Assembly (NCBI RefSeq): GCF_000143415.4
Contig: NW_003314295.1
Location: 995,038 to 1,059,037, forward strand
Length of the DNA stretch: 64,000 nt
Reading direction: 5' to 3'
Source: Selaginella moellendorffii
Lineage: Eukaryota; Streptophyta; Lycopodiopsida; Selaginellales; Selaginellaceae
Position 1 is the stretch's first letter. Each line of letters starts with the position of its first letter. The notes beneath the pieces are model-generated. The model saw only the letters and a list, made by a program, of their open reading frames with translations. It was not told the origin of the DNA and did not search any database. Made by a program: the position numbers and the translations under genes. Below are positions 1 to 10,600 of this stretch, piece by piece.

Positions 1-984
1 TCCTTGAGGAATAGTATGTCAAGAGGACATAACTCTCCACTACAGTTCATGTGTGAATTTGTAGGCGGTATGGTGGAAGAAAAGGGCCAATAATGGAACA
101 ACTTTATGATTTTAGGAATAGTATAAGATGCTTTATTTTGTTAAAGTGGAACTTATTCAGTAAAGTGGGACATTAATTAGCATGTGTCCACATGCCATTT
201 CCTAGTACTTAATTAATATTTATTAATATTTCTATCAGTTTTTTAATTTATTTTTTTATATTTCACAATATTATAACACAAAATCATATGAAAAGTTTTT
301 AATTTATAAATTATAAAGCTAAAACTTCAATTTTTTATTGTTGTTATAAAAATGGCATGTGGCCACACACCATAAGTGGGATAATGAAAAGTTCCACTTT
401 AACAAAATAAAGCATTAAGGTTTTCTTCAGAAAGTTGAGGATATAATCCAGATGAATGTTTGACTAAGAAAAACTGGCTAATGTAGTTGTGGTAAACAAC
501 TATAGTTGGCATCACAGGAAAGATAAAGACTCCAAAACAATAAAGGAGTCACAAGATTATCCTCATATAGTTGAGGCTAATGCTCATGAAATTAAGACTG
601 AAATTAATGATCGTGAGAGGTCAAATATGGATGAGGACACAAGTCCTTGAAATGGTAGCCAGGGCTACTTTTTAAATGTTAGACAAGGAGATAGGGGTGT
701 ACTTAGAGGATGACTTAGTATTCTCATCATAGGGACGAATAGTTCTAATGGGCAAAGGTAGCTCACAGGGAATGGAAAATAATCAAGTGTTGGAGTAACA
801 CTTTCAAAGATGGTCCTTATGAGTAGGACACGAATATAAGAAGTTGTATTCCAGAAAGCTGACACCTCAAAAGTAGGACCTTACAGGTCATTGGATTCGC
901 AAAGTCCAAAGATGCTAGATGACTCAGGTAGAGTCAAGAATGGTCCTAAGGGATTGGTAAAAGCATTTGGACTGAGGTGCTGTA
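1..984. repeat. Degenerate retroelement-derived DNA, no gene seen
   Basis: No credible gene is visible. About the first 40 bases recur in near-identical form at 9850-9892 (both contain ATGTCAAGAGGACAT followed by a CTCCAC block). These 40 bases are therefore part of a dispersed or flanking repeat belonging to the LTR-type family that dominates the first 12 kb. Positions 121-180 and 360-415 share a motif about shortage-free AAAGTGGAACTT-like sequence in opposite orientations, which may be ends of an AT-rich miniature element. That last reading is tentative. Confidence 0.45.
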
Positions 985-1727
985 AGCAACCAAAGGGAAC
1001 GATTCGAGAGACGATCCGTTGGGGTTCAAATATAAAGGGAAAGGGCCCATGAACAAGAGTGCACCCCCTTTTCCAATCGGTTAAGGGTCTTGGGATACTT
1101 GGGGTTAAGCGTCCTTGGGTTTGAATAGTACTGGGCTGGGTGACCTCTCGGGAAGTCCAAACCCAGGAGCTTACATTTGGTATCGGAGCGGTCTCGGGTC
1201 CGACTCTGTTAGTTGGCTAGGGGAATCACACCACATGTTGATTGACATCTGGCTGGTCCAATTTGCTCCCGCTGGGCTCGACCCAAGGGAGAGTTGCGGC
1301 TCTCAGCTTCTGTTCACGAGGGCATGAACTTGCAAAGAAGCGTGGTGGATTATAAGCAACTAAAGGGAACCGGGTCCGACTCTGTTAGTTGGCTAGGGGA
1401 ATCACACCACATGTTGATTAACATCTGGCTGGTCCAGTTTGCTCCCGCTAGGCTTGACCCAAGGGAGAGCTGCGGCTCTCAGCTTCCGTTCACGAGGGCA
1501 TGAACTTGTAGGGAAGCGTGGTGAATTATAAGCAACTAAAGGGAACGATTCAAGAGGCGATCCGTTAGGGTTCAAATATAGAGGGAAAGGGCCCATGAAC
1601 AAGAGTGCACCCCCTTTTCCAATCGGTTAAGGGTCTTGGGATACTTGGGGTTAAGCGTCCTTGGGTTTGAATAGTACTGGGCTGGGTGACCTCCCGGGAA
1701 GTCCAAACTCAGGAGCTTACAGGTGCG
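985..1727 (+). repeat. LTR-like array: unit A, unit B, unit B, unit A
   Basis: The stretch reads as four blocks. Unit A lies at about 985-1175 and again at about 1530-1721. It starts near GTAAGCAACCAAAGGGAAC and ends in CTTACA. Between them unit B (about 1190-1371 and 1372-1547) occurs twice in tandem with only scattered differences. Unit A ends directly before a primer-binding-site-like sequence, so it resembles the 3' part of an LTR and unit B the leader. The same A-B-A order recurs in decayed form at about 10.03-10.58 kb. Confidence 0.7.
1178..1189 (+). other. Primer-binding-site-like sequence (initiator tRNA-Met type)
   Basis: TGGTATCGGAGC follows two bases after the CTTACA end of an LTR-like unit. 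It differs at one position from TGGTATCAGAGC, the sequence complementary to the 3' end of plant initiator tRNA-Met that primes many plant LTR retrotransposons. This supports a plus-strand retroelement to the right, of which no intact coding region remains. Confidence 0.6.
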
Positions 1728-4700
1728 TTGTGCCTCATGAAGGATAGGGAGGATCATAAGATTCAAGTATGAGAACAATGGGTATCTCATTAATAGCAAA
1801 ATATACTATATTAGTCGTGGGAAAGGTGTTCCTAGAAGAAAGCAACTTTGACACAAAATTGTGTGTAAACACTATAGTGCAGCGCTAACGGATAGTTGGC
1901 ATGAGAAACAACTGTATTGGTCTTGGCAAAGACCTAAACATAAGTAAGAAGTGTCATAAAAGTAGGCTCGTGGAGCTGATGGTGTGGAGATATTGAATGT
2001 GTCAAGGCGTGATGCCTTGAGGTCAAGTTGGCAAGTTCATGAGAACCCCTTCCCAAAAATGAAAATGGGAATGACATAACCTAAGCTGGAAAGCATGCGG
2101 TTGGAGGGTGGTAACCCAAAAAATGATGGAGGTGTGAAAGCACTAGTAATGAGTTGTAGGACTTAACAATTATGAGGCAACTAAGCAAAACATGCAAAAT
2201 AAATTATTGAATTAATAGAAGGTAACTAACTAAGACCTTTTATTGGGATAAAGAAGTTAAAGACATTAAGACACCCAAACACTCTAAAACATTAAGAAGT
2301 GGTGTTTGGTATTATAAGAGCATTAGATAAGGCTTAAGGGACTAAATCCCTAGTGAATGATGGATAAGAAATGGTATCCAACGTCCAAGGCTATGGAGAC
2401 AGAAAAAATCCATTTATTCAAATTGAACAAAGCCAAAAAGAGATTTTGGCAAGCTAGTGATGGGTATATAAAGGCCCATAAGTAGCAATGTTAATCCCGG
2501 TGTGTGGGATTACAAGGTGAGCGTCCCCAAATTGAGGAACCACTCCCTAAGCTATTAGGTAAGTTCATCTCTAAGAATACTTGTTAATGCATGGTAAAAA
2601 GTGCAAAGCTATCTTCCTAATCTGGAGGAGAATAACCGAAAAAAATGTGTGAGGCCAAAAGTAAGTAATAAGAGGATAAAACCGAACCAAGGGCATAACC
2701 AAGGGTGGTTATACAAGTTGAGAGTGGAGAATCAAGTGGGTGCTCGAACATGTTGTTACTAACAACCATGATGCCATGGAGAGTTTAAAGCATAGAATTG
2801 TCCATGTTAGACCATATAATAATTAAAAAACTTGCAAAAGGAGAGGCTTTAGCAAACTAAGGGATAGAGTTTCTTTAAGGTTCCCAAAGACAATTCTAGG
2901 TAATTTAGTACTTAGAAAGCCAAGTGTAAATGGTTCATAAAACGTGCGAAATCATAGTGGCACAATAGAAGCATGGTTTTGAAGCTTGCTATAAGACAAG
3001 GCTATCAAAGTTGGGGAAATAATTCCTAAGTGTTCAAAGGGATGGCTTTAAATGAAAGTTGATAGTCAAGGACCTTCACGTTTATGCATGAAACCATGTT
3101 ATGTTGGTCGGATGACTTGCTAAACGAAATTGGCAAGTCAATGAAACAAATCCCCTAGTTAAAGGTGCTAACTTTCAAAAGAGGTGGCCCATAAGGAGTC
3201 CATGCATGATCACAAACTTGTCAAATGAAAGGACTTGGCAGTGCGGAGGAATTAAGTTCCTAAGCTGTGATATATAGCACACTTTAAGTATAAATTGGTG
3301 CACCGGTATGAAGAGTCATGCCAGGCATTCTAGGTGATGCCGTCCGTAAATGCATATATGAAAGTTGGGTTCTAGTGCATGGGTTTGAGTCCCAATTCAC
3401 TAGAGCTTCGTGATGGTTTAGAATATGAGGACACTCATTTTTCGGTGGTCATGGATTCTCAGGAAAGAAACTGGTTTAGGCACACTGCCAAACGAGAGAT
3501 GCCCCAAAGTCGTGATGCACGGTTAGATTGCTTAGTGTGGCTTAGCATATATAACTTGAACACTTTGGTGCAAGTGGCACCAAAGACATGGTGAATGAGA
3601 TGGGGATACCCAGTTTCAGTTGTTATGAACCCTTCGCTGGAAAGGCTGGCTTGGGTGCACCGCCATGTGTGGGGGATACCCCCAGGGTCATGGTCAACAA
3701 GTTAAAAGTTTGGAAAACCTAGTACCTATTGGCAAACCTATTAAGGTGACCAAGGTTAGATCACTAGGTGATCTTATAGCTAAACAAAGACAATGTCTTT
3801 GTGAGGTTGAGGAATAAAGTTCTTAGTTCAAAGTGTTAATTTGAACTATTGATAATGGTGTGGCTTGGTCGAAGTGACCAAATGGGAAAAACACCTAAAG
3901 AGAAATCAATTGTGCCAATATGATGGTATAATGAGTCCAAGAAAGTAGTCTATAGGAAAGACTTATGAGAGGGTCGCAAAATTAGGCCATCAATATAGCC
4001 CATAGCAGAAAATGCTAAAGAGATCTACTAGGGGTGAGCACCCTTTGGACTTGGCAAAATAAAGCCTTTACCATGGAACCAAAAGGATATTTCGAGAATG
4101 GAGGTAGTGATCCTATGTTGCTTGGTGCAACAATCAATGGATAAAAGCAAAAAACTAATGGATATTTTGGATGCTAACGAATTATGGGAAAAGAAATATG
4201 TTTCCAAGGATGGATTCCCAAATGCTCCAATTTGGTAAAGGTGAAAACTCCAAAGGATGGCATAGCAAAGTAGCCAAATGATAGGGTTGTGGATAACTCT
4301 AACACAACTTATGATAATTGGAATTTAGTGCCAAAGGTGGCATGAAATAGAAAAAAGGATAATAGTGCCCTCAAGTAAAGAATTTCCTAGGATAAGGAAG
4401 TGGAGTTTTCACAAAATGTGCAATGAAAGGTGTTGGAAACACCTAAGAAATTGACTTTGAAAAGTCAAGATTAAAAGTTCCAAAGAGGAATGGTTATATC
4501 GATAGAGGTTGAGACCACTCGAGAATGTGTAGGTGGGATTGAGATAAAGAAGGTGTCTTTAACGGGTTTAGCTAGAACTAAACAAATAAAAGGGAGAGAC
4601 CCACCCTAAGTGGTCGAATGAGTCTTTATGTTGGACAAACTATGTTCCTTAGAGGACGGACAACGCATGGTGAGCCTTTAGTGTCAAACCATTGACAAAT

Positions 4701-4890
4701 ATTGAATGGGTGCCAAAGATGAAAAGGTAATACATGTTAGTGTTACTTTATAAAAGGGTTTATTGTTCAATGAGGACACATTTATGGGTGGTGGAGTTGT
4801 GAGACATAAAATCCCTAAACCCCAAAGAGGAGCTGAAAGGGTGCCATATAGTAGTGGCTATGGTGGAAGCCAAATGAATGCAACACATAT
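1728..4890. other. Gene-free, purine-rich decayed retroelement body
   Basis: About 3.2 kb without a recognisable coding region on either strand. The composition is even, moderately AT-rich and purine-rich on the plus strand. Short phrases such as ACCAAGG, GTTGAGG and CCTAAG recur often, as in the non-coding body of a large non-autonomous LTR element. The few open frames are short and show no family resemblance. I see nothing else to annotate here. Confidence 0.4.
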
Positions 4891-5025
4891 GGACTAAATG
4901 CTTTGACTTAAAAAGTCGAGAGCGAGAGTGGAACTCCCAACAAAGGGCTTAAAGAATGAACACAAAGCGAGCAATAAGTGAGTCTCTAAAAAAGAAACAC
5001 AAAAGGACCAACACGTAACATGTGG

Positions 5026-5215
5026 AAGGAGTCCGAGATGGAGTCCAAGATGGAGTCCGAAATGGACCCAAGATGGAGTCTGAGATGGATCCGAGATGGA
5101 CCCGAGATGGAGTTCGAGATGGAGTTCGAGATGGACCCGAGATGGAGTTCGAGATGGAGTCTGAGATGGAACCAAGACCAAGACCAAGACTGAGTCCGAG
5201 TCCAAAACCGAAACC
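5026..5215 (+). repeat. GA-rich minisatellite
   Basis: Repeats of about 12 bases based on GAGATGGAGTTC and GAGATGGACCC run from about 5026 to 5170. They grade into a CAAGACCAAGACTGAGTCCGAG series to about 5260. The open frames across it on both strands (Glu-Met-Glu and Leu-His-Leu repeats) are a by-product of the repeat and are not genes. Confidence 0.8.
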
Positions 5216-5260
5216 GAACTGAGTCCAAGTCCGAGTCCAAGTCCAAATACTAATACAGAG

Positions 5261-6612
5261 TGTTGGATGAGAGCCCAAAGCGATCGTCCCGCAAGGGGAG
5301 GGGGTTGTAGAGGTTCCAAAAGTATAATATGGAGAGTGTGGGGGTTGAACCCCAGTGGAGCCAGTTTGGCCAGAAAAGGCTAGTTTGGCCCAGAAAAGCC
5401 ATACCCATCTTTTGGGTGATGAGATGACCACTGGGAAGTCCAAGGCTAAAGTGAATATGGATTGATAAGCGGGGTAGCTTAGTGAAGTGTTCAAGAGTTA
5501 ATTCTAGTTCCCCTGGGAGATCAAATGGTTGATGCTACCAATCCAACTATGGGTGGCACTACCTACTTGGATACCTAGCGTGGCTCAATGGAACCTCGCT
5601 CTAAGCCCATAGCTATAGCACCCAAAGGCAGAAGGCTGGGAGAGTATCCACAAGGCTCACGTAGGGCCATGGTGTTCCAAAATGTTGTCCCAGAGTTCCA
5701 AATGGTGGAAAGGAAGGAAAGCAATCATTTGGTGTAGTGACTAAGGATGTGGTCACATGACAAGGAAGTCCTAGAGAATAAAGGGACTTAGTGGTTAGGC
5801 CTGTGGGCCTTGATTTAGTGGCAGTGTTGGCAAACATGGCCATGGATAGAAATGTGGGGACCAAAAAAGGGATATTAGGGAAGGTTATTCCCTATATCTG
5901 CAGGCATCCTAGAGACGCTAAAGAGTGGATCTGGGATGATCACTCATAGACGGATGGCCCAGTCTTTGAGAGATAGGACTGTGATGTGTAAGCCACAAAT
6001 TTTTCCTTTTCAATTTGCCAGCTTACCTCGTCTATCCGTCCAACACTGCCTTGGCTTTTGCTAAGTTCCCTTGCCAAGGTTCTCGCCTATGGTACCAGCT
6101 CCTACTTGGTCTCAGCTACTCACTGCACGAGCAACGAAGTGTTAGCCATCCATCCACGGATTCCCAAATCACTCCCAATCCCCCTCCCTGGGTTAGACTA
6201 GACTTTAGGTTCAGCTACACTCCCCGCAAGCACAAGCAGCCAAGCACACCAAGCTTCCAGGTTCCTAACATCCCTTGGTACCACAAGACTTGATCATGGG
6301 ACCCTCTAAATCCCAAGTCTTGAGTGCAACACTTGCTCCGGGACGCCGGGGCGAAACACCGTGGCCTAGCGGCCCAGTATGGGTACCTCTACCCCCCCAC
6401 TTCCATCCCGAAGGAAGGCCCAAGCCCCTAGTAAGGGCGAGGACCAATGAGCCGCATGGTACTTAGGTGGGGCACCACTCCACATGAGCCGGGAGCACCG
6501 CAATCGGTTTCAGTCTCAGCCTCAAGTCGGTTTGAAAGCCCAACTAGAGAGTCCCTTCAAAACTGGTTCCTGGACCTCACTATCCCTACTATACTTTTGG
6601 AACCCCCTGCAG
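5261..6612. other. Gene-free retroelement debris
   Basis: No gene was recognised. A local tandem duplication of about 20 bases (AGTTTGGCC[C]AGAAAAG) lies at about 5360-5400. From about 6000 the base composition becomes more C-rich and resembles a different source, with a CT-rich segment to 6600, but no coding similarity can be named. The stretch ends at the poly-C run that also ends the Ty3/gypsy copy. Confidence 0.4.
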
Positions 6613-6634
6613 CCCCCCCCCCCCCCCCCCCCCC
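6613..6634. repeat. Poly-C tract of 22 bases at an element breakpoint
   Basis: Twenty-two consecutive C residues mark the exact edge where reverse-transcriptase similarity of the minus-strand Ty3/gypsy copy stops. Beyond it no RNase H or integrase coding follows. Such a tract could be a recombination junction or an assembly/cloning artefact. Confidence 0.85.
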
Positions 6635-6642
6635 TGCACAAT

Positions 6643-8289
6643 CTAGTGATCAATGAATTTGCGGTAGAAGTTGGCGAAGCCAAGGAAAACCTGAACGTCC
6701 GACATTGATTGTGGAGGCTCCCATTCGAGAATAGTCTTGACTTTGGCAGGATCCATCGTGATACCCTCAGGAGTGACAATGTACCCAAGGAACTCCACAA
6801 ACTGCTGATCAAAGGAACATTTCTCAAGCTTTGCGTATAGGCTGTGTTCTCGCAACTTCGCTAGCACCTTGCGTACATGTCCGTCATGCTCCTCCTGAGT
6901 TTTTTAGTAGATGAGGATGTCATCGAGGTAGACGATCACCATCTGATCAAGAAACTCCCGAAAGACGTCGTTCGCCATGTGTTGGAAAACTGCTGGAGCA
7001 TTTGTCAAGCCAAATGGCATGACAGTGTACTCGAAGTGGCCATAGCGGGTTTGGAACGCAGTCTTCCATTCATCACCAGGCCGGATCCAGATCAGGTTGT
7101 ATGCTCCACGGAGGTCGATCTTGGTGAAGAAGCGGGCACCGCCGAGGCGTTCCAACAGGTCCGAGATCAGGGGCAGCGGATAACGGTTCCGAACAGTCAC
7201 TTTGTTCAAACCTCGGTAGTCGATGACTAGCCGCAAGCTCCCATCCTTCTTCTTGACAAAGAAGACAGGCGCTCTAGCCAGGGACTGCGAATGCTGAATG
7301 TAGCCCGAGGCAAGGTTCTCATCCACGTACTCTTTGAGGGCCTTAAGCTCAGACGGGGATAACCCGTAGATAGGCCCCCACGGAGGTGACGCTCCTTCCT
7401 GTAAATCAATGGGACAATCATAAGGCCGATGAACAGGCAGTACACTAGCTTTTTTCTTGTCAAACACATCCCCAAAATCATGATACTTCTCAGGAAGACT
7501 GACAGGAGAAACATGCAAAGCAAAAAGAAAAAGAGGTTCTTCATGAAGGAGTTCTTTCATAGTGATTGTGGAGATAGGAGGAGGCGTACGACTAAATGGA
7601 ATGATGAGACGAGGATACGGTCCAGTGTAAGATGGAAGAGAGGAAAAAGAAGAGGGTGAAAACTTTATAGAGTCAGGAATAGAACCCCGATTTGAGTTTA
7701 GGGAACTTTTCCTGATTCGGACTCGATGAACAGCAGGGGAAGCCGTGGGAGAGATGAGCTGTAATTCCTTCCAACAGATCTGAGGCTGATGTAGTTGGAA
7801 CCATGGAAGACCGAGCACCACAGAGGAAGACTTGCTATTGATGATGTTGAAGGCGATATCGGTGACGGTGGACCCGATGTGTACTCGAACTGGCAACGTT
7901 TCCCTAAGTCCAGAAGATGGAGACACAAAATGCCCGCCGATGCCTTCAACCCTTAAATCCCGTATGGTAGGAGAAAGAGGAACGTGATGTCGGGCAGCAA
8001 AGTCCGTGTCCATGAAGCAGGAAGTTGCACCTGAGTCCAGTAACGCCAGAGCCTTGAGTCCTGATTGTCCGGTGAAAGAAAGGAGACATGGGACGCGGAA
8101 GTTGCGGGAATTGGTGGTGGCTTTGATGAAAGGTGGTGAGGAGCTTGATAAAGAAGAAAAGTGATTTTTATTCGGGGAGTCCAAACAAACAGCTCCTACT
8201 CTGTTTGGATAGGGTCGTTTCCCGACTGCAATAGAGGTGGACTTTGAGGCAGAGTGAACTCGAGCAGTCAAGGAGGCTTCTTGGGACAT
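6643..8289 (-). pseudogene. Retrotransposon pol fragment (protease and reverse transcriptase)
   Basis: The frame begins at 8289. It contains an aspartic protease active site (ALLDSGATS, near 8030-8060) and the reverse transcriptase blocks: VIDYRGLNK-like, MPFGLTNAP, and the catalytic YLDD motif near 6920. A stop at 6904-6906 interrupts it right after the catalytic block. Similarity then continues in the same frame to about 6643 (FLGYIV and FLGFANFYR motifs) and ends at the poly-C tract. RNase H, integrase and any chromodomain are missing. Confidence 0.85.
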
Positions 8290-9166
8290 ACAGCTGCTTT
8301 GTGATTAGGATCAGCACAATAGAGGCAAAGATTATGAGATATTCGACGTTGCTTCTCAGCAGGACTCAACTTCCCTCTAATGAGTCGGGGAGTACCAGAA
8401 ATATCCATCGGAACCGGAGTAGTAGGTTCAAGAGTATGCCCCGAAGACTCAAGCTGGGATTCCTGAGTCTGGGACGGAAAAACAGCGGCGCGGCGACTTT
8501 CCTGACGACGTTCAAAGAGACGATTGTCACATCGAACAGCTTTGTTGATGGCATCCAACAGGTCCTTGGGATCCTCCATGGTGAGCAACAAATCCTTGAC
8601 ACCGTTGTTGAGACCGAAACGAAATTGGTCAATCAGGGCTCGCTCATCCCACTGAGTGTCCAAGGCAAGGAGTTGGAACTCTGCAGCGTAGATTGAGGCA
8701 GGACGAGACCCTTGAGAGAGCCATCTCATCTTTGTGGTAGCAGCCCGAACCCGATCCGTCTCGCCAAAACATGCTTCGAGCTTCTCTTTGAACAATTGAA
8801 GATCCATCAGCTCCGGAACCACAACCCCTTTCATGCTCTTCTCCAGAAGAGGAGAAAACCATGACAAAGCTGCACCCTCGAGCAATGTCCCAATCGCGCC
8901 GATTTGAGACTCGGGAGTGGGGTACCGCCGATGTTGAAGTGCAAAGATCAGCTCCATTTGGTTCAAAAATCCACGAAGCTCCGAACGCTTGCCTGAAAAT
9001 TTCGCCGGGAAACTCACCTTCGGTTCAGGAACTTTGCTGGATCCTTGAGCCGAAAGTGAAGCAAGCTCCTACTGCATGCGAAGAAGGGTCGCCTTCAGCT
9101 CGGTATTCTCAGACTGGATTTTTGCAAGGACTTCGGCAAAGAAATCAGGATGGCTTGGAGACTCCA
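8268..9166 (-). pseudogene. Retrotransposon gag, with an in-frame stop
   Basis: Likely start codon at 9164-9166, an early TAG at 9069-9071, then a long open frame from about 9017. It holds a retrotransposon gag domain (segments around GALLSWF-like and LLTMEDP motifs) and ends with a CCHC zinc knuckle of the form C-x2-C-x4-H-x4-C near 8290-8330. The frame ends at 8268 and overlaps the next frame by about 22 bases in the -1 register, the arrangement used for gag-pol frameshifting. Non-functional as it stands. Confidence 0.8.
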
Positions 9167-9439
9167 TTGGCAAGAAGAAAGAAAAGAAAGGGGGAAAAAG
9201 ACAAAGGCAATCAAATAATCAAAACAAGCTAAAAGAAAAGCAAAAACCACAATCTGAATCAAACTGTCAAGACCCCCAACAAGATCAAGACTGGAAAATG
9301 CTAAAGACAAAGAGAAAAAGCTAGTGAAAACAAAGAAGAAGCCTTAAACTGATGTTGATTTAGATTGTGGAGAAATGGAACAAGGCTAACCTATATATAC
9401 TATAGGTTGATGAAGCTCCACCACTCTTGGATCGAGGAC

Positions 9440-9625
9440 GGCCTAAATATAGCTGAGGTCGAGGAGGCGCCACATCATCATCAGGAATGTGGCTCGAGAC
9501 TCAGGAATCGGGAAGTGTCTCGAGAGTCAGGAATAGGGAAGTGTCTCGAGAGTCAGGAATGTGGTCTGCAGGTCAGGAATCCGGCGAGAGTCAGGAATGT
9601 GGCAAGAATTGGGGGATTCCTGACA
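9440..9625. repeat. Short tandem repeats in the putative LTR U3
   Basis: Five imperfect copies of a unit of about 22-26 bases containing CGAGAGTCAGGAAT lie between 9490 and 9600. Three carry the fuller form ending in GGGAAGTGTCT. They lie upstream (in the element's sense) of a TATA-like box near 9395, so they may be enhancer-type repeats of the minus-strand retrotransposon LTR. Confidence 0.6.
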
Positions 9626-9758
9626 GATGCCATTCTCGGGGATAGCAAGCCCCAAGTCCGGAATAGGATTTATGGAGGTTGTGAGTGAGACTCCTTCAAG
9701 TGGTCGGAGGTGTGGTTAAGTGACTAAAGTAAAATGAAAAATTTAATCACTTACAATT

Positions 9759-9770
9759 TGGTATCAGAGT
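9759..9770 (+). other. Second primer-binding-site-like sequence
   Basis: TGGTATCAGAGT follows a TTACAA end, the same arrangement as at 1178-1189. It matches the initiator tRNA-Met primer site at 11 of 12 positions. It indicates another left end of the plus-strand LTR family, lying immediately right of the inverted Ty3/gypsy copy. Confidence 0.65.
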
Positions 9771-9849
9771 TGTTTCTTAGTCTAACTCTTATTGATGGCC
9801 AAGTATATCACCACTTATATTGGAATTGGAAAGTCTAAGGTATGAACCT

Positions 9850-9892
9850 ATCCTTAAGGAGTAGCATGTCAAGAGGACATAGGTCTCCACTG
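9850..9892 (+). repeat. Copy of the first 40 bases of the window
   Basis: This segment repeats the beginning of the window with only a few substitutions. It marks the same internal position of the plus-strand repeat family, shortly downstream of its primer-binding-like site. Confidence 0.7.
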
Positions 9893-10029
9893 GTATTTGG
9901 TATTTGATGCAAGATAGTATAAGTGTCTTCCTTTTGTGTACACTAATCTAGTTGAGGTGAATTACTTAGGACGCAATATATATATGATTTTAATTTTAAG
10001 GGTAAGAGTATATATGTAAACAATAAAAA

Positions 10030-10600
10030 TAATGATTTGAGAGATAATTCATAAAGGTTCAAATATAGAGGGAAAGAGCTCATGAATATGAGTGCACTCC
10101 TTTTTCCAATTGATTATAGGTTTTAGGATACTTAGGGTTAAACGTCTTTAATACTAAACTAGGTGACTTCTTGGGAAGTCAACTTACATTTATTATCAAA
10201 GAGTTTTTGGGTTTGAATCTATTAGTTAGTTGAGGAATTAGACCACATATTGAGATTGACATTTGACAATATATTTTGCTCTTGCTAGGCTAAATTTAAG
10301 GGATAGGGTGTCAAGAGAGTTGCACCTTTTATCTTCCATTTACGATGGCGTAAACTTGAAAAGAAGCATGATGAATTATAAATAATGAAAGAGAATAATT
10401 TGAGATATAATCTATAAAGGTTTAAATATAAAGAAAACGGGTTTATGACCATGAGTGCACCTTTTTTTTCCAATAAATTAAGAGTTTTGGGATACTTTGG
10501 GAAAATGTCTTTTAGTTTGAGTAATATTGGGTTATGTGATATCTCAGAAAGTCCAAATTCAAGAGTTTATAATATCTTGCTCAAAACTATATTATATTTT
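10030..10600 (+). repeat. Decayed AT-rich copy of the A-B-A array
   Basis: The order of blocks seen at 985-1727 recurs here: the GGTTCAAATATA/GGGAAAG block, a TTACATTTATTATCAAAG form of the primer site near 10184, the unit B equivalent, then unit A again near 10400-10575. Most differences from the first copy are C to T or G to A, and the copy is visibly AT-rich. This fits long-term deamination of methylated cytosines in a silenced element. Confidence 0.7.

Larger units (their letters stand above)
6643..9650 (-). mobile_element. Truncated Ty3/gypsy LTR retrotransposon copy
   Basis: Minus-strand element reading gag, protease, then reverse transcriptase. It is broken shortly after the RT core, so RNase H, integrase and the 3' LTR are absent. 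The 5' side (9170-9650) is non-coding and includes a TATATATA-type box near 9392-9400 and tandem repeats typical of an LTR U3 region. In-frame stops at 9069-9071 (gag) and 6904-6906 (RT) show it is inactive. Order gag-PR-RT fits Ty3/gypsy rather than Ty1/copia, because RT follows protease directly without integrase. Confidence 0.85.

Noticed and set aside
5022-5494. Several overlapping open frames on both strands encoding Glu-Met or Leu-His repeats
   Set aside because: They arise from the GA-rich minisatellite, which is open in several frames at once, and show no domain or start context.
7429-7659. Plus-strand frame across the retrotransposon protease/RT region
   Set aside because: Antisense of the pol coding region and low-complexity Lys/Arg-rich; a shadow.
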